Assembly: GCF_001742225.1 (NCBI RefSeq)
Contig: NZ_CP017078.1
Location: 186,001 to 250,000 of the forward strand
Length of the DNA stretch: 64,000 nucleotides
Origin: Novosphingobium resinovorum
GTDB lineage: Bacteria > Pseudomonadota > Alphaproteobacteria > Sphingomonadales > Sphingomonadaceae
Reading direction: 5' to 3'
Part shown: positions 16,325 to 26,550 of the stretch, one piece after another
How positions within the stretch are numbered: position 1 is the first letter of the stretch
How the letters are laid out: the number at the start of each line of letters is the position of its first letter
Translations under genes and position numbers: made by a program
Notes under the pieces: generated by a model
What the model saw: the letters and a program-made list of their open reading frames with translations, nothing else
The model's database searches: none
What the model was told of the DNA's origin: nothing

Positions 16325-17293
16325 GTGTCCAACCGCCAATCTCATCAGCGCCTGGTCCACAAACTGCGCGAAGCCCTGGGGAGCACGCTCTGTAACGCAC
16401 TCGACGACGCACTCGTCGTCGAGATCATGCTCAATCCGAATGGCCAACTCTTTGTCGAGCGGATCGGTGAGGCAATGACCTGCGCCGGCACTCTGGCGGC
16501 GCAGGCCGCAGAAACCATCATCGGCACGGTTGCTCATGCACTGGGGACTGAAGTCAACGCGGCCCGGCCGATCATCTCTGGCGAACTGCCAATTGACGGA
16601 CACCGCTTCGAAGGCCTGTTGTCGCCGGTTGTCGCGGCGCCGGTCTTTACCATACGCAAGCGAGCCACGCGCCTCTTCCCGCTCCAAAGCTACGTGCTGG
16701 ACAGGATCATGACCGATTATCAGGCCGCGATGATCCGGAACGCAGTGGAAAGCCGCATGAACATCGTGGTCGCCGGTGGCACCGGGACCGGCAAGACGAC
16801 CCTGACCAATGCCGTCATCGCTGAAATTGTCACGGCCAGCCCGGAACAGCGCCTCGTCGTCCTCGAAGATACTGCCGAAATCCAGTGCGCCGCCGAGAAC
16901 GCAGTGTGCCTGCACACCACCGAAGAGGTCGACATGAACCGGTTGCTGAAGTCCACCATGCGCCTTCGACCCGACCGGATCATCGTTGGCGAGGTGCGAG
17001 ATGGTGCGGCCCTCACACTGTTGAAGGCCTGGAACACCGGGCACCCCGGCGGCGTCACCACCATCCACGCCAACAATGCGCTTTCGGCATTGACCCGCCT
17101 CGAGCAGCTAACGGCAGAGGTCAGCCAGCGCCCCATGCCGGAAGTGATTGGCGAAGCCGTAGACCTGGTCATCTGGATCGAGCGCGTTCCCAAGGGGCGC
17201 CGGGTGCGGGACCTCCTGCTGGTCGAAGGCTATCGCGATGGCCGCTATCGCGTCGAATCCTGCAATCCGGAGGACAGTCGCGATGTCGCGTAA
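16325..17293 (+). CDS. trbB: TrbB, conjugation VirB11-type ATPase
   Basis: 322 residues from the GTG at 16325, chosen because CGGAGGA sits six bases upstream; an ATG at 16307 is the alternative. Walker A is GGTGTGKT (151-158). The later boxes [11 protein letters not shown] (Asp box), [33 protein letters not shown] (Walker B region) and TTIHAN follow the secretion-ATPase pattern. It forms a hexameric cytoplasmic ATPase at the base of the mating channel. It overlaps trbC by 11 bases. Confidence 0.94.
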   Translation: MSNRQSHQRLVHKLREALGSTLCNALDDALVVEIMLNPNGQLFVERIGEAMTCAGTLAAQAAETIIGTVAHALGTEVNAARPIISGELPIDGHRFEGLLSPVVAAPVFTIRKRATRLFPLQSYVLDRIMTDYQAAMIRNAVESRMNIVVAGGTGTGKTTLTNAVIAEIVTASPEQRLVVLEDTAEIQCAAENAVCLHTTEEVDMNRLLKSTMRLRPDRIIVGEVRDGAALTLLKAWNTGHPGGVTTIHANNALSALTRLEQLTAEVSQRPMPEVIGEAVDLVIWIERVPKGRRVRDLLLVEGYRDGRYRVESCNPEDSRDVA

Positions 17294-17642
17294 GACACTT
17301 GGAATCGCGATCAGCGTGCTCATTGTCGGCGCGCTTTGTACACAACCGGCGCTGGCGAGCGGGGGAGGGGGGTTGCCCTGGGAAGCTCCGCTCCAGCAAA
17401 TCCAGGAGTCGATCACGGGGCCGGTTGCCGCAGCGATAGCACTCGCGGCCGTCGCAATCGCCGGCGGCATGCTGATCTTTGGCGGCGAGCTTAACGATTT
17501 TGCCCGACGGCTGGTCTATGTGGTGCTGGTTGCCGGCATTCTACTCGGCGCCACCCAGATTGTTGCCCTCTTCGGCTCGAGCGGCTCGTCCATTGGCCAG
17601 GTAGAGAACCCGGACCCGGGTTTGGTGCGGATCGATGGCTGA
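17283..17642 (+). CDS. trbC: TrbC, conjugative pilin (VirB2-like)
   Basis: 119 residues from the ATG at 17283 ([16 protein letters not shown]). A long signal sequence ends at [10 protein letters not shown], followed by two membrane spans ([23 protein letters not shown] and [22 protein letters not shown]), as in pilins of this type. The TraF peptidase encoded at 45.7 kb should mature it. It overlaps both trbB and trbD. Confidence 0.9.
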   Translation: MSRKTLGIAISVLIVGALCTQPALASGGGGLPWEAPLQQIQESITGPVAAAIALAAVAIAGGMLIFGGELNDFARRLVYVVLVAGILLGATQIVALFGSSGSSIGQVENPDPGLVRIDG

Positions 17643-17934
17643 GGTCGCCAGCCGACTGCAGCGCGTCCGCATTCATCGCGCCTTGTCACGGCCGAACCTG
17701 TTGTTCGGCGCCGACCGCGAGCTCGTGCTGGTCACCGGCCTTGCCGCCGTCATCCTGATCTTTGTGGTCCTGACGCCGATCTCGGCCATTGTGGGCGTGG
17801 CGATCTGGATGCTGGTGATCGGATTGCTGCGGATGATGGGCAAAGCCGATCCGCTCATGCGCAAGGTCTATCTCCGCCACCTTCGCTACCGGCCTAGTTA
17901 CCGGCCGACCGCATCCCCTTGGCGCCGGTACTGA
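17635..17934 (+). CDS. trbD: TrbD, VirB3-like inner-membrane protein
   Basis: 99 residues, with one strongly hydrophobic stretch of about 45 residues ([36 protein letters not shown]) that probably makes two spans, and a basic C-terminus ([13 protein letters not shown]). The N-terminal [18 protein letters not shown] is the family signature. It overlaps trbC by eight bases and is followed by trbE. Confidence 0.9.
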   Translation: MAEVASRLQRVRIHRALSRPNLLFGADRELVLVTGLAAVILIFVVLTPISAIVGVAIWMLVIGLLRMMGKADPLMRKVYLRHLRYRPSYRPTASPWRRY

Positions 17935-17945
17935 GGACAGGGGAC

Positions 17946-20381
17946 ATGGTGGCGCTTAAGCAATTCCGCAATACGAGCCCTGGCTTCTCCGATCTTCTGC
18001 CCTATGCAGGACTAATCGACAATGGTGTGCTCCTGCTCAAGGACGGCTCGCTTATGGCCGGCTGGTATTTCGCCGGACCGGACAGCGAGAGCGCAACCGA
18101 CATCGAGCGCAATGAAGTCTCAAGGCAGATCAACGCCATCCTTGCCCGACTGGGCTCTGGTTGGATGATCCAGGTCGAAGCACTGCGCATCCCGGCCACA
18201 AGCTATCCCACACGCGAACAATCGCACTTTCCCGACCAGGTGAGCAGGCTGATAGACGACGAACGGCGCCAGCGGTTCGAAGCGGCTGACGGGCATTTCG
18301 AAAGCCAGCACGCCATCATACTGACCTATAGGCCACCCGAACCGCGAAAATCCGGGCTGGTCCGCTATATCTATTCGGACGCGGACGCGCGCAACGAGCG
18401 GTTCGGCGACAGCGCCTTGGGCGCCTTCAACACGGCCATCCGCGAATTTGAGCAGTACATGGCCAATGTGCTTTCAATCCGAAGGATGGTGACGCGAGAG
18501 GCAACCGAAGCGGGCGGCACCCGGATCGCGCGCTACGACGAACTGCTGCAATTCGTGCGCTTCTGCACCGTCGGGGAAAACCACCCGGTTCGCCTGCCGG
18601 CAATCCCGATGTATCTCGATTTTCTGGTGACAGCCGAATTTCACCACGGACTGACGCCGCTAGTGGACAACCGGCATCTCGCTGTTGTCGCCATAGATGG
18701 ATTTCCCGCGGAAAGCTGGCCAGGCATCCTCAATGTCCTCGACGCCATGCCATTAGGTTATCGCTGGTCATCCCGCTTCATGTTCCTCGATCCGCTTGAG
18801 GCGCGCCAAAAGCTGGAGCGCACCCGCAAGAAGTGGCTACAGAAAGTCCGGCCGTTCATGGACCAGCTGTTCCAGACGCGGTCGGGAGCCATTGACCAGG
18901 ATGCGGCGCAGATGGTGGCCGAAGCCGAGGATGCGATCGCGGAGGCCAACTCCCAGCTTGTTGCCTATGGCTACTATACCCCCGTCATTGTGCTGTTTGG
19001 CGAAGACGACGACCTGTTGCGCAAACAGGCCGAAGGCATCCGTCGTCTCATCCAGGCCGAAGGGTTTGGGGCTCGCATCGAGACGATGAATGCCACTGAA
19101 GCCTTTCTGGGATCATTGCCCGGCAATTGGTACGCCAATATCCGCGAGCCGTTGATCAACACCCGCAACCTTGCCGATCTCATCCCGCTCAACACGGTTT
19201 GGGCCGGAAGCCCAGTTTGCCCATGCCCATTCTATCCCGCCGGGTCACCACCCCTGATGCAGGTGGCCAGCGGCTCGACGCCGTTCCGGCTCAACCTGCA
19301 TGCGGGCGACGTCGGTCACACGTTGATCTTTGGCCCCACCGGGTCGGGCAAATCCACGCTACTGGCGCTGATTGCAGCGCAGTTCCGCCGCTACGAGAAT
19401 GCCCAGCTATTTGTCTTCGACAAGGGCCGGTCGCTGTTGCCACTGACGCTGGCGATTGGCGCCGATCACTACGATGTCGGGGCAGGGGAGGGGCTCACCT
19501 TCTGCCCGCTGGCATCGCTTGAAACGGACGGCGACCGCGCCTGGGCCACCGAGTGGCTCGAAACACTGATCGAACTGCAAGGCGTCAAGATCACGCCCGA
19601 TCACCGCAATGCCATCGCCCGCCAACTCGGATTGATGGCGCAATCGGAGCGCCGGTCGCTCTCGGACTTCGTTTCTGGCGTGCAGCAGCGCGACATCAAG
19701 GATGCGCTCCTGCACTACACCGTCGATGGCCCGATGGGACACTTGCTTGATGCCGAACAGGATGGCCTGACGCTGTCCTCATTCCAAACGTTCGAGATCG
19801 ATGAGCTGATGAATCTGGGCGAGCGCAATCTCGTTCCTGTCCTGCTCTATCTGTTCCGTCGTATCGAGAAGCGCCTGACCGGAGCACCGAGTCTCATCAT
19901 TCTCGATGAAGCCTGGTTGATGCTTGGCCATCCAGTGTTCCGAGACAAAATTCGAGAATGGCTCAAGGTTCTGCGCAAGGCTAATTGCGCCGTGGTCTTG
20001 GCCACTCAGTCCATCTCGGACGCAGAGCGCTCCGGCATCATCGATGTCCTCAAGGAATCCTGCCCGACCAAAATCTGCCTTCCGAACGGGGCGGCGCGCG
20101 AGGTGGGCACACGAGAATTCTACGAGCGGATCGGCTTCAACGACCGGCAGATCGAGATCGTCGCCGGGGCCATGCCGAAGCGGGAGTATTACGTCGTTTC
20201 CCCCGATGGACGGCGTCTTTTCGACATGGCGCTTGGCCCGGTGACGCTCAGCTTTGTCGGGGCCAGCGGCAAGGATGATCTCAAGCGCATCACGGCGTTG
20301 CATCAGGAATTTGCTGGCGACTGGCCGGCCCATTGGCTCGCAGAACGAGGGATCGCCCATGCGCATGACTTGTTTGTCTAG
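17946..20381 (+). CDS. trbE: TrbE, VirB4-type conjugation ATPase
   Basis: 811 residues from the ATG at 17946 (MVALKQFR), chosen because GAGGACAGGGG precedes it and Ti TrbE starts the same way; an upstream start at 17919 would overlap trbD. Walker A is GPTGSGKST (463-471) and Walker B is SLIILDEAWLML. The VirB4 N-terminal domain covers roughly residues 1-400. It powers pilus assembly and DNA transfer at the inner membrane. It overlaps trbJ by 23 bases. Confidence 0.95.
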   Translation: MVALKQFRNTSPGFSDLLPYAGLIDNGVLLLKDGSLMAGWYFAGPDSESATDIERNEVSRQINAILARLGSGWMIQVEALRIPATSYPTREQSHFPDQVSRLIDDERRQRFEAADGHFESQHAIILTYRPPEPRKSGLVRYIYSDADARNERFGDSALGAFNTAIREFEQYMANVLSIRRMVTREATEAGGTRIARYDELLQFVRFCTVGENHPVRLPAIPMYLDFLVTAEFHHGLTPLVDNRHLAVVAIDGFPAESWPGILNVLDAMPLGYRWSSRFMFLDPLEARQKLERTRKKWLQKVRPFMDQLFQTRSGAIDQDAAQMVAEAEDAIAEANSQLVAYGYYTPVIVLFGEDDDLLRKQAEGIRRLIQAEGFGARIETMNATEAFLGSLPGNWYANIREPLINTRNLADLIPLNTVWAGSPVCPCPFYPAGSPPLMQVASGSTPFRLNLHAGDVGHTLIFGPTGSGKSTLLALIAAQFRRYENAQLFVFDKGRSLLPLTLAIGADHYDVGAGEGLTFCPLASLETDGDRAWATEWLETLIELQGVKITPDHRNAIARQLGLMAQSERRSLSDFVSGVQQRDIKDALLHYTVDGPMGHLLDAEQDGLTLSSFQTFEIDELMNLGERNLVPVLLYLFRRIEKRLTGAPSLIILDEAWLMLGHPVFRDKIREWLKVLRKANCAVVLATQSISDAERSGIIDVLKESCPTKICLPNGAAREVGTREFYERIGFNDRQIEIVAGAMPKREYYVVSPDGRRLFDMALGPVTLSFVGASGKDDLKRITALHQEFAGDWPAHWLAERGIAHAHDLFV

Positions 20382-21144
20382 ACTGGCCTTCGGGCTCCTG
20401 CTCTACTCAGCTGCGGTGCAGGCGCAGGCGGCGGGACAACTTGTTGGTGCCACCGAATTCACTCAGATCCTGAACAATGCCGAGTTGGTCGGGCTCGCCG
20501 GCCAGTCCGGCATTCAGATCGACAATCAAGTGACCCAGATCGCTCACCAGGTCGAGCAGATCCAGAACCAGCTTCGCATCTACGAGAACATGCTGCAGAA
20601 CACCCTTACCCTTCCCGAGCAGGTCTGGGGCCAGGTGGAGAACGACCTCAACCGGCTGCGTGCCATTGTTGGGGAAGGGCAGGGGATCGCCTTCTCGATG
20701 GGCAATCTCGACGACGTGTTGCAGCAGCGTTTCCAGAGCTACGCCCAACTGAAGGACGGTCCTCTCTCCGGTGAGGATTTTTCATCCGCGTACCAAAGCT
20801 GGTCCGACACCACCCGCGACACGATCGGGGGCACTCTCAAGGCTGCGAACCTGACAGCAGAACAATTCTCGTCGGAGGAAGCGACCATGGATCGACTGCG
20901 GACGATGTCCGGCACGTCTGTTGGGCAAATGCAGGCCCTGCAGGTCGGTCACCAGATCGCCACCCAGCAGGTCGCGCAGATGCAAAAGCTGCGAGGGCTG
21001 GTGTCCCAGCAGATGACGATGATGGGCACCTGGTACCAGTCCGAACAGGCCGCCAAGGATCTAGCCCAGACCCGGCGCGAAGACTTTTTCAGCACCACAC
21101 GTCCACCAACCTCAGGTGGACAACAGATGGAGCCTCGCTGGTGA
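20359..21144 (+). CDS. trbJ: TrbJ, VirB5-like conjugation protein
   Basis: 261 residues from the ATG at 20359 (MRMTCLSRLAFGLLLYSAAVQAQAAG), with a signal peptide likely cut after AQA. The mature part is rich in Gln/Asn heptad-like helices (IDNQVTQIAHQVEQIQNQLRIYENML), as expected for TrbJ/VirB5 pilus-tip proteins. The C-terminus ends RPPTSGGQQMEPRW, nearly repeated at the end of the next small gene product. Confidence 0.92.
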   Translation: MRMTCLSRLAFGLLLYSAAVQAQAAGQLVGATEFTQILNNAELVGLAGQSGIQIDNQVTQIAHQVEQIQNQLRIYENMLQNTLTLPEQVWGQVENDLNRLRAIVGEGQGIAFSMGNLDDVLQQRFQSYAQLKDGPLSGEDFSSAYQSWSDTTRDTIGGTLKAANLTAEQFSSEEATMDRLRTMSGTSVGQMQALQVGHQIATQQVAQMQKLRGLVSQQMTMMGTWYQSEQAAKDLAQTRREDFFSTTRPPTSGGQQMEPRW

Positions 21145-21320
21145 AGCCGATCGTTCTAATTGCAGTCGCTGTGTTCGGTCTCGGCGCAGTCGTGGCAGTC
21201 GCCCTGTTCCAGGCAACCTTCAAGACCGAAACTACTCGCACCAGGACGCTCGACTACTTCGATTCCGAGCGACCTCCAACACACGGTGGGCAGCAAATGA
21301 AACCCCGGTGGGGCGGTTAA
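21141..21320 (+). CDS. trbK: Small TrbK-like membrane protein (59 aa)
   Basis: The GTG at 21141 overlaps the trbJ stop by four bases, and the TAA overlaps the ATG of trbL by one base, so the gene fills the trbJ-trbL slot exactly. The product starts VKPIVLIAVAVFGLGAVVAVALF, one membrane span or signal anchor, and ends RPPTHGGQQMKPRWGG. In Ti and RP4 plasmids trbK between trbJ and trbL encodes an entry-exclusion protein. The name here rests on position and size, since such small proteins vary. The tail copies that of TrbJ. Confidence 0.7.
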   Translation: MKPIVLIAVAVFGLGAVVAVALFQATFKTETTRTRTLDYFDSERPPTHGGQQMKPRWGG

Positions 21321-22501
21321 TGCGCTGGACCTCATCGCGCACGGCCTGGGTGCTGCTCATCGCCGTTTGGGTTGTTGCCTTTGGTCCGGCTTACGGCCAG
21401 GACGGCGCTGTTCTGACTAACCTTGAGAACGGCATCGCCAATGCAGCGGCAGGGTGGGAGACCACCATCATGCAAGCTGCGCGATCGCTATTTTGGATCC
21501 TTGCTGGCATCGAAGTCGGCATTGCGGCCGTTTGGCTGGCCATCCAAGGGGCGTCGCTTGACAATTGGTTCGGCGAACTGGTGCGACGCATCCTGTTCAT
21601 CGGCTTCTTCGTCTTCGTACTCGAACAAGGACCAACGTTTGGCCGCGCAATCGTCGATAGCCTTTTCCAGATCGGCTCCAGTGGCGGCTCGGCCTCCCCC
21701 GTCGATGTGTTCAATGCTGGTATTGCCGTAGCATCCGACATGTCGCACGACGTGCGCTTCGGCTTGTTTGAGGACAATGCCCTCGCGATCGCGGCGGTGT
21801 TCGCTATGATCGTCGTGGTCATCTGCTTTGCCTTGGTTGCCGCCATCTTCGTCGCCGTGATGGTGGAAATGTACGTGGGGCTGCTCGCCGGCATGATCAT
21901 GCTGGGCCTGGGTGGCTCGAGCTTCACCAAGGATTTCGCCGTTCGTTACCTGGTCTATGCCTTCAGCGTTGGCATGAAGCTGATGGCGCTTGTCATGATC
22001 GCCCGCATTGGCTCAGAGGTACTGATTGAGATGGCTGATGCCAGCTCGAGTGACGACAAGTTCCTGACCTCGCTCGCCATAGCGGGCATTGCTGTCGTCG
22101 TGTTCATGATCTCGATCTATGTGCCCGCCATTATCCAGGGCGTTATCCAGGGTGTTTCGATCACCAATGGCGGCGAGACACTACGCCCAACCTTTGGTTC
22201 TGCGCAGTTTGGTGCCGGCGTTGCGGCCATGGGTGCAACCGCAATGGGCGCTGGCGGCCGCGCCGCAGCTGGAGCCTTTGAAAAGGGTGGCTTTACAGGT
22301 GCTGCCGCGGCCGGATCGGCAGCAATGGCATCGACCGCCATGCGGGGACTTGCCGCGACTGCCTCGGCGGTCAAGGACCAGGCCATAGGCGGGCCCGGTA
22401 GTTTCGGCACCACCACTATGGGCCTGGCCAATGCCAAACTCGCAGCCAGCGACGCCCGCGCAAAACCCTCTTCCTCCGGCCAAAAGGCCGGCAAGCCGTA
22501 A
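21320..22501 (+). CDS. trbL: TrbL, VirB6-like polytopic channel protein
   Basis: 393 residues from the ATG at 21320. A signal-like start (WVLLIAVWVVAFGPAYGQDG) is followed by about six membrane spans between residues 50 and 270, then a long Ala/Gly-rich tail (GAGVAAMGATAMGAGGRAAAGAFEKGG...). This is the usual layout of TrbL. It forms part of the inner-membrane channel. Confidence 0.93.
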   Translation: MRWTSSRTAWVLLIAVWVVAFGPAYGQDGAVLTNLENGIANAAAGWETTIMQAARSLFWILAGIEVGIAAVWLAIQGASLDNWFGELVRRILFIGFFVFVLEQGPTFGRAIVDSLFQIGSSGGSASPVDVFNAGIAVASDMSHDVRFGLFEDNALAIAAVFAMIVVVICFALVAAIFVAVMVEMYVGLLAGMIMLGLGGSSFTKDFAVRYLVYAFSVGMKLMALVMIARIGSEVLIEMADASSSDDKFLTSLAIAGIAVVVFMISIYVPAIIQGVIQGVSITNGGETLRPTFGSAQFGAGVAAMGATAMGAGGRAAAGAFEKGGFTGAAAAGSAAMASTAMRGLAATASAVKDQAIGGPGSFGTTTMGLANAKLAASDARAKPSSSGQKAGKP

Positions 22502-22528
22502 GGCGCGCCGGAGCATCGAGCAATTCCC

Positions 22529-23191
22529 ATGCCCAAGCATATGTCCGCAGACAATCCTTACCTTGCCGCGCGACTTGAGTGGAACGAACGCTACGGCGGT
22601 TTTGTCCGGGCTGCCAACAGCTGGCGTCTGGTCGCCGTCATCTCGATGGTCATGGCCCTGATCGGGATCAGCTATGCGCTCTTTCAGAGCACTCAGGTCA
22701 AGCTGGTACCCTACATCGTCGAAGTCGATCGGTTAGGAACCCCAGCGTTGGCGGGTTTCCCCGAGCAAATCGAGTATGCAGACCCGCGGGTCGTGCGATC
22801 CATGCTTGGCGGCTTTGTCGCCGGGTTCAAGTCGATCACGCCCGATGCCGTCGTCCAAAAGCAATACATCGACCGCACCTATGCGTTGCTGCGGACGACC
22901 GACCCGTCGACGGAAAAGGTGAATGCCTGGTTTCGGGGCGCAAATCCATTTGAGCGGGCCCGGACCGTCACGGTCTCCATCGAAATCAACAACGTCGTAG
23001 CCCTGTCCAACCAGTCCTACCAGATCGACTGGACCGAGTTCGAGCGCGACCGACAGGGCAAGGAACTCGCGACCAGGCGCTTTCGGGGCATCGCGACCGT
23101 AACGCTCTCCCCACCACTGGATGAGGCCACCATTCGCCTCAACCCCATCGGCCTTTACATCCGCGACTTCGATTGGACGGCCCAGCTGTGA
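22529..23191 (+). CDS. trbF: TrbF, VirB8-like inner-membrane protein
   Basis: 220 residues (or 216 from the ATG four codons in). [25 protein letters not shown] is the family N-terminus, followed by one membrane span ([18 protein letters not shown]) and a periplasmic VirB8-like domain. It nucleates the channel core. The end overlaps the possible GTG start of trbG. Confidence 0.93.
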   Translation: MPKHMSADNPYLAARLEWNERYGGFVRAANSWRLVAVISMVMALIGISYALFQSTQVKLVPYIVEVDRLGTPALAGFPEQIEYADPRVVRSMLGGFVAGFKSITPDAVVQKQYIDRTYALLRTTDPSTEKVNAWFRGANPFERARTVTVSIEINNVVALSNQSYQIDWTEFERDRQGKELATRRFRGIATVTLSPPLDEATIRLNPIGLYIRDFDWTAQL

Positions 23192-23211
23192 TCTTACCCA
23201 AGTTTTTTGCC

Positions 23212-24039
23212 ATGACACCAATCCGACAGCACCACGGCCGCACCCTCGTGTCGCTCGCCTGCTTGTTCCTCACGTCAAACGTGGCCCTGGGGCAGGACAT
23301 GACTGCCAATGAGACCAAAGGCACGAGCCTATCCAGCCAGTGGCAACACGGCGAAGGGCTCGTCACGCACGGGCCAGACGGCAAGGTTGTGTTCCTCTAT
23401 GGGGAAGTGCAGCCGTCCGTCGTTTGCTCGCCCCTTCAGGTTTGCGACATCGAGCTGCAACCAGGGGAGGTCGTCAGAGATGTACTGGTCGGCGACAGCG
23501 TCCGCTGGAAGGTCGAGCCGGCCACCTCCGGCGCAGCCGGCGCTCAGGCCGTGCATCTGATCGTCAAGCCGTCGGAACCTGGTATCGAAACGTCCATGGT
23601 GGTGACCACCTCGCGGCGCACCTACCACATCCGTCTCAAGTCCCATCATGCCGACTACATGGCCCGGGTGGGCTTCGAATATCCCGACGATGTCGCGGCC
23701 CGGCTCGACGAAATCAACCAGCGGATGGAAGCCAGCATCATCGGCGGGGCAGGGGTCCCGGCCGAGAACCTCGATTTCGGATTCCGCACCGATGGCGCTG
23801 CCCGCTGGAAGCCCACCCGCATCTATACCGACGGGCTCAAGACCTACATTCAATTTCCCTCGGCGCTTGCCGGCAGCGATGCGCCGGTCCTGTTCGTGAT
23901 CTCCGGCGGCGAAAATCGGATCGTCAACTATCGGCTGCAGAGCAACATGATGGTCGTCGACTACCTCATCGACCACGCAGTGCTTGTATCGGGCGTCGGC
24001 AACCGGCAGCAGAAAATCACAATTCGGCGGGGACAATGA
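23212..24039 (+). CDS. trbG: TrbG, VirB9-like outer-core channel protein
   Basis: 275 residues from the ATG at 23212; a GTG at 23188, overlapping the trbF stop, is the alternative start. A signal peptide ([17 protein letters not shown]) precedes a periplasmic part with [22 protein letters not shown] and the C-terminal [26 protein letters not shown], both hallmarks of VirB9/TrbG. It forms the outer ring with TrbH and TrbI. It ends in ATGA overlap with trbH. Confidence 0.93.
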   Translation: MTPIRQHHGRTLVSLACLFLTSNVALGQDMTANETKGTSLSSQWQHGEGLVTHGPDGKVVFLYGEVQPSVVCSPLQVCDIELQPGEVVRDVLVGDSVRWKVEPATSGAAGAQAVHLIVKPSEPGIETSMVVTTSRRTYHIRLKSHHADYMARVGFEYPDDVAARLDEINQRMEASIIGGAGVPAENLDFGFRTDGAARWKPTRIYTDGLKTYIQFPSALAGSDAPVLFVISGGENRIVNYRLQSNMMVVDYLIDHAVLVSGVGNRQQKITIRRGQ

Positions 24040-24503
24040 AAAAGATCGCGCAGTTCGTTTTCGCACGGCAGATGCTCATTTTGGTGGGTCTGGCAACGAG
24101 CCTGGCCGGCTGCCAGACCTTCGGTCTCGGCACCTCTAGCGTCCTGGTCAGTACCGACCATGCACAAGTATCCGCGGCAGCTGCAGCTGTGATCGCCGAG
24201 GATCTGGTCGGGCGTCTCGCTGAGGTCGTCGGCCCGGGCACCGGCACGGTTTCGCTCCAGCCCGACGACTCGGCCTTTGCCCTCGCCCTGGAAACATCAT
24301 TGCGGGACTGGGGGTATGCGGTCGCGGTTGATCAGAAGACCGATAGCGAGACCATCATACCAGTCGCCTATGTGATCGACGCATTCGAGGGGAGCGTGCT
24401 TGCGCGCCTCTCGACAAATACCGTCGATCTCGGTCGCGCCTATTCGCTGACCGAAACCGGTGCAACGCCAGTGAGTCCCCTATCGGTTCTGCAGCGCAGT
24501 TAG
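24036..24503 (+). CDS. trbH: TrbH, VirB7-like lipoprotein
   Basis: 155 residues. The start [29 protein letters not shown] has a lipobox (LAGC), so it is an outer-membrane lipoprotein. The rest is a small periplasmic domain. The ATG overlaps the trbG TGA by four bases. It occupies the trbH position of the Ti operon. Confidence 0.88.
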   Translation: MKKIAQFVFARQMLILVGLATSLAGCQTFGLGTSSVLVSTDHAQVSAAAAAVIAEDLVGRLAEVVGPGTGTVSLQPDDSAFALALETSLRDWGYAVAVDQKTDSETIIPVAYVIDAFEGSVLARLSTNTVDLGRAYSLTETGATPVSPLSVLQRS

Positions 24504-24513
24504 GAAGGCAGCA

Positions 24514-25797
24514 ATGGCATCGCTCGATATCTCGTCGGAGCCGCGTGGTGGTACAGGCGGCCCCAAGGTCCGTCGCCTCAACCGCCTTCCTGTCATCATC
24601 GCCATTGCCCTCACGGTGATCTTTTCGGTGGTCATCATCTATGGGATTTCAACGAGGGGCATCTATGGACCGGGAGGGCAGGGGCTCGATGACACCGGTG
24701 GACTGCCCGCCAGCAGCTTCGGAGACCGTCTCAAACAGGGCGTACCCGACGGGGTCATCGAGGCACCGCAACCGGAGCCCATCCGCGTGCAACCAGAGCC
24801 GACGCCTGTTGTCCCCGCGGCAAATCCTTTCCAGCCAGCACCACCAGCGGCATCATCCCCAACGCCGACTGGCCCAGTTGTGGAACCAGAGGAGGATTGG
24901 CGCGCCCGACTGCATCGGGAGCAGGAGGAGCAAATGCTGCGCGAGCTACATCGGCAAAGGATGGCCAGTTTGCAGGCCGACCAGGCGGCACAGGACTCCC
25001 CTACTGCCGTCGATCTCAAGGACTTAGCGGTCCGCAGCGGCGAACCATCGAACCCTGCCGCACCCGGGGCAGGGCGCCCTGACCTTGCGGGCCTCTATGC
25101 GGCTTCGTTGCAAGGAGCCGGGCAAGAGAACGTCGATCCCAATGGTCAGGCTGCCAAGGAGAATTTTTTCAATCAGGATCTCAAGGATCTGGGATATCTG
25201 CCCAATCAGGTCGTGGCACCGATTTCGCCCTATGAGCTAAAGCGGGGCTCGGTTATTCCCGCGACCTTGATCACGGGCGTTAATTCCGACCTTCCGGGGC
25301 GGATCATCGCCCAGGTCAGCCAGCACGTCTATGACAGCGCAACGGGACACCATGTCCTTATTCCACAGGGGACTCGGCTCTTCGGCCGCTATGATTCCAA
25401 AGTCACGTTTGGACAGCGGCGGGCGTTGGTCATCTGGACGGACATCGTTTTTCCGAACGGCTCAACGCTTCAGATCGGCGGCATGGCGGGCGCCGACATG
25501 CAGGGGTACGGTGGGTTCTCTGACCAAGTCGACAACCACTATTTTGAGGTGTTTGGATCAGCGATTCTAGTCGCTGCCATCGGCGCAGGCATCGACATGG
25601 CCCTTCCGGATGACCGAGGCTCAGCAGACAACAGCGCCACAGATGCCGCTCGGCGATCATTTGCAGAAACTTTCAGCGAAGTCGCAGACCGCACCATTGG
25701 TCAGAACATGGATGTTCAGCCAACATTGGAAATCCGGCCGGGATACTTGTTCAATGTGTTGGTAGACCAGGACATGGTATTCCCGGGTCCATTTTGA
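24514..25797 (+). CDS. trbI: TrbI, VirB10-like channel protein
   Basis: 427 residues. One inner-membrane anchor (LPVIIAIALTVIFSVVIIYGI, about 26-46) is followed by a Pro-rich linker (about 80-130: PQPEPIRVQPEPTPVVPAAN) and a coiled stretch (RARLHREQEEQMLRELHRQR). The C-terminal VirB10 domain has VIPATLITGVNSDLPGRIIAQVSQ, GTRLFGRYDSKV and PGYLFNVLVDQDMVF. It spans the periplasm. It is the last gene of the traI-trb operon; IS debris starts directly after it. Confidence 0.94.
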   Translation: MASLDISSEPRGGTGGPKVRRLNRLPVIIAIALTVIFSVVIIYGISTRGIYGPGGQGLDDTGGLPASSFGDRLKQGVPDGVIEAPQPEPIRVQPEPTPVVPAANPFQPAPPAASSPTPTGPVVEPEEDWRARLHREQEEQMLRELHRQRMASLQADQAAQDSPTAVDLKDLAVRSGEPSNPAAPGAGRPDLAGLYAASLQGAGQENVDPNGQAAKENFFNQDLKDLGYLPNQVVAPISPYELKRGSVIPATLITGVNSDLPGRIIAQVSQHVYDSATGHHVLIPQGTRLFGRYDSKVTFGQRRALVIWTDIVFPNGSTLQIGGMAGADMQGYGGFSDQVDNHYFEVFGSAILVAAIGAGIDMALPDDRGSADNSATDAARRSFAETFSEVADRTIGQNMDVQPTLEIRPGYLFNVLVDQDMVFPGPF

Positions 25798-25902
25798 CGA
25801 ATAGGGATGGTGGATAGCGAAATGGTCCTGCCGAGGTGATCCGGACATGTCCGATTTGGGGCCGGAGAACGAACCCGCTGCGCGGGAGGGTGGCCGCGGT
25901 GG

Positions 25903-25968
25903 GATAGCGGCCAGCGCCACCTTCGCCTTGAACACCGGCGTGTGATTGCGGCGGGGTCGTCTCGTCAT
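25903..25968 (-). pseudogene. IS3-family OrfA N-terminal remnant
   Basis: The frame starting at 25968 reads MTRRPRRNHTPVFKAKVALAAI, the standard beginning of IS3-type OrfA (RR-h-peFKakVALaA). The family sequence stops after about 22 residues. The remainder of the open frame down to 25657 runs into unrelated sequence. Confidence 0.6.
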
Positions 25969-26004
25969 ACTCGCTCCTGCTCGCGGCCATATTGGCCGCC
26001 ATCA

Positions 26005-26550
26005 GGCACAAAATCCACTCAGGCAACTGTCCGAATTTCCCGAGCCACCTCTTCTCGAGATGGCCGAGCAAATCGAGATGCTAACGACGCGTATCGAAAA
26101 ACTCGACACGAAGATTGTCGCGGCAGTGAAGGCAGATGAGACCGCCCGGCGACTGACTAGCATCCCAGGCGTCGGACCGATTATCGCTGCGACAGTCCGA
26201 GTCACCATTCAGGATCCCCCAGCATTCAAAACGGGCCGCGATCTTGCCGCCTGGATCGGAATTAGTCCGCGAGCCAACTCCGGCGGTGGCAAGGAGCGGC
26301 TTGGCCGAATATCAAAACAGGAAATAAGCAGTTGCGTACGCTGCTGATCGTTGGCGCGACGTCGAACCTAGAACAAGCTCGCAGGGGCGTGGAGCTGCCC
26401 TCGTGGATCATCTCGCTGATGGCACGCCCGCCATATACGGGTCGTAGCCGTCGCGCTGGCCAACAAGATTGCCCGCACAATCTGGCGCTTCTCGTCAAAG
26501 GCGGCACCTACCCAGGCACCCACGATCATGACGAGCGCATAGAACAAAAG
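26005..26550 (+). pseudogene. IS110-family transposase C-terminal remnant with frameshifts
   Basis: The part MAEQIEMLTTRIEKLDTKIVAAVKADETARRLTSIPGVGPIIAATVRVTIQDPPAFKTGRDLAAWIGISPRANSGG is the transposase_20 domain of IS110/IS1111 elements. After KERLGRIS the sequence changes frame to continue as NKQLRTLLIVGATSNLEQARRG and later as VAVALANKIARTIW and LALLVKGGTY. At least two frameshifts and the missing N-terminal DEDD domain make it a pseudogene. Confidence 0.75.
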
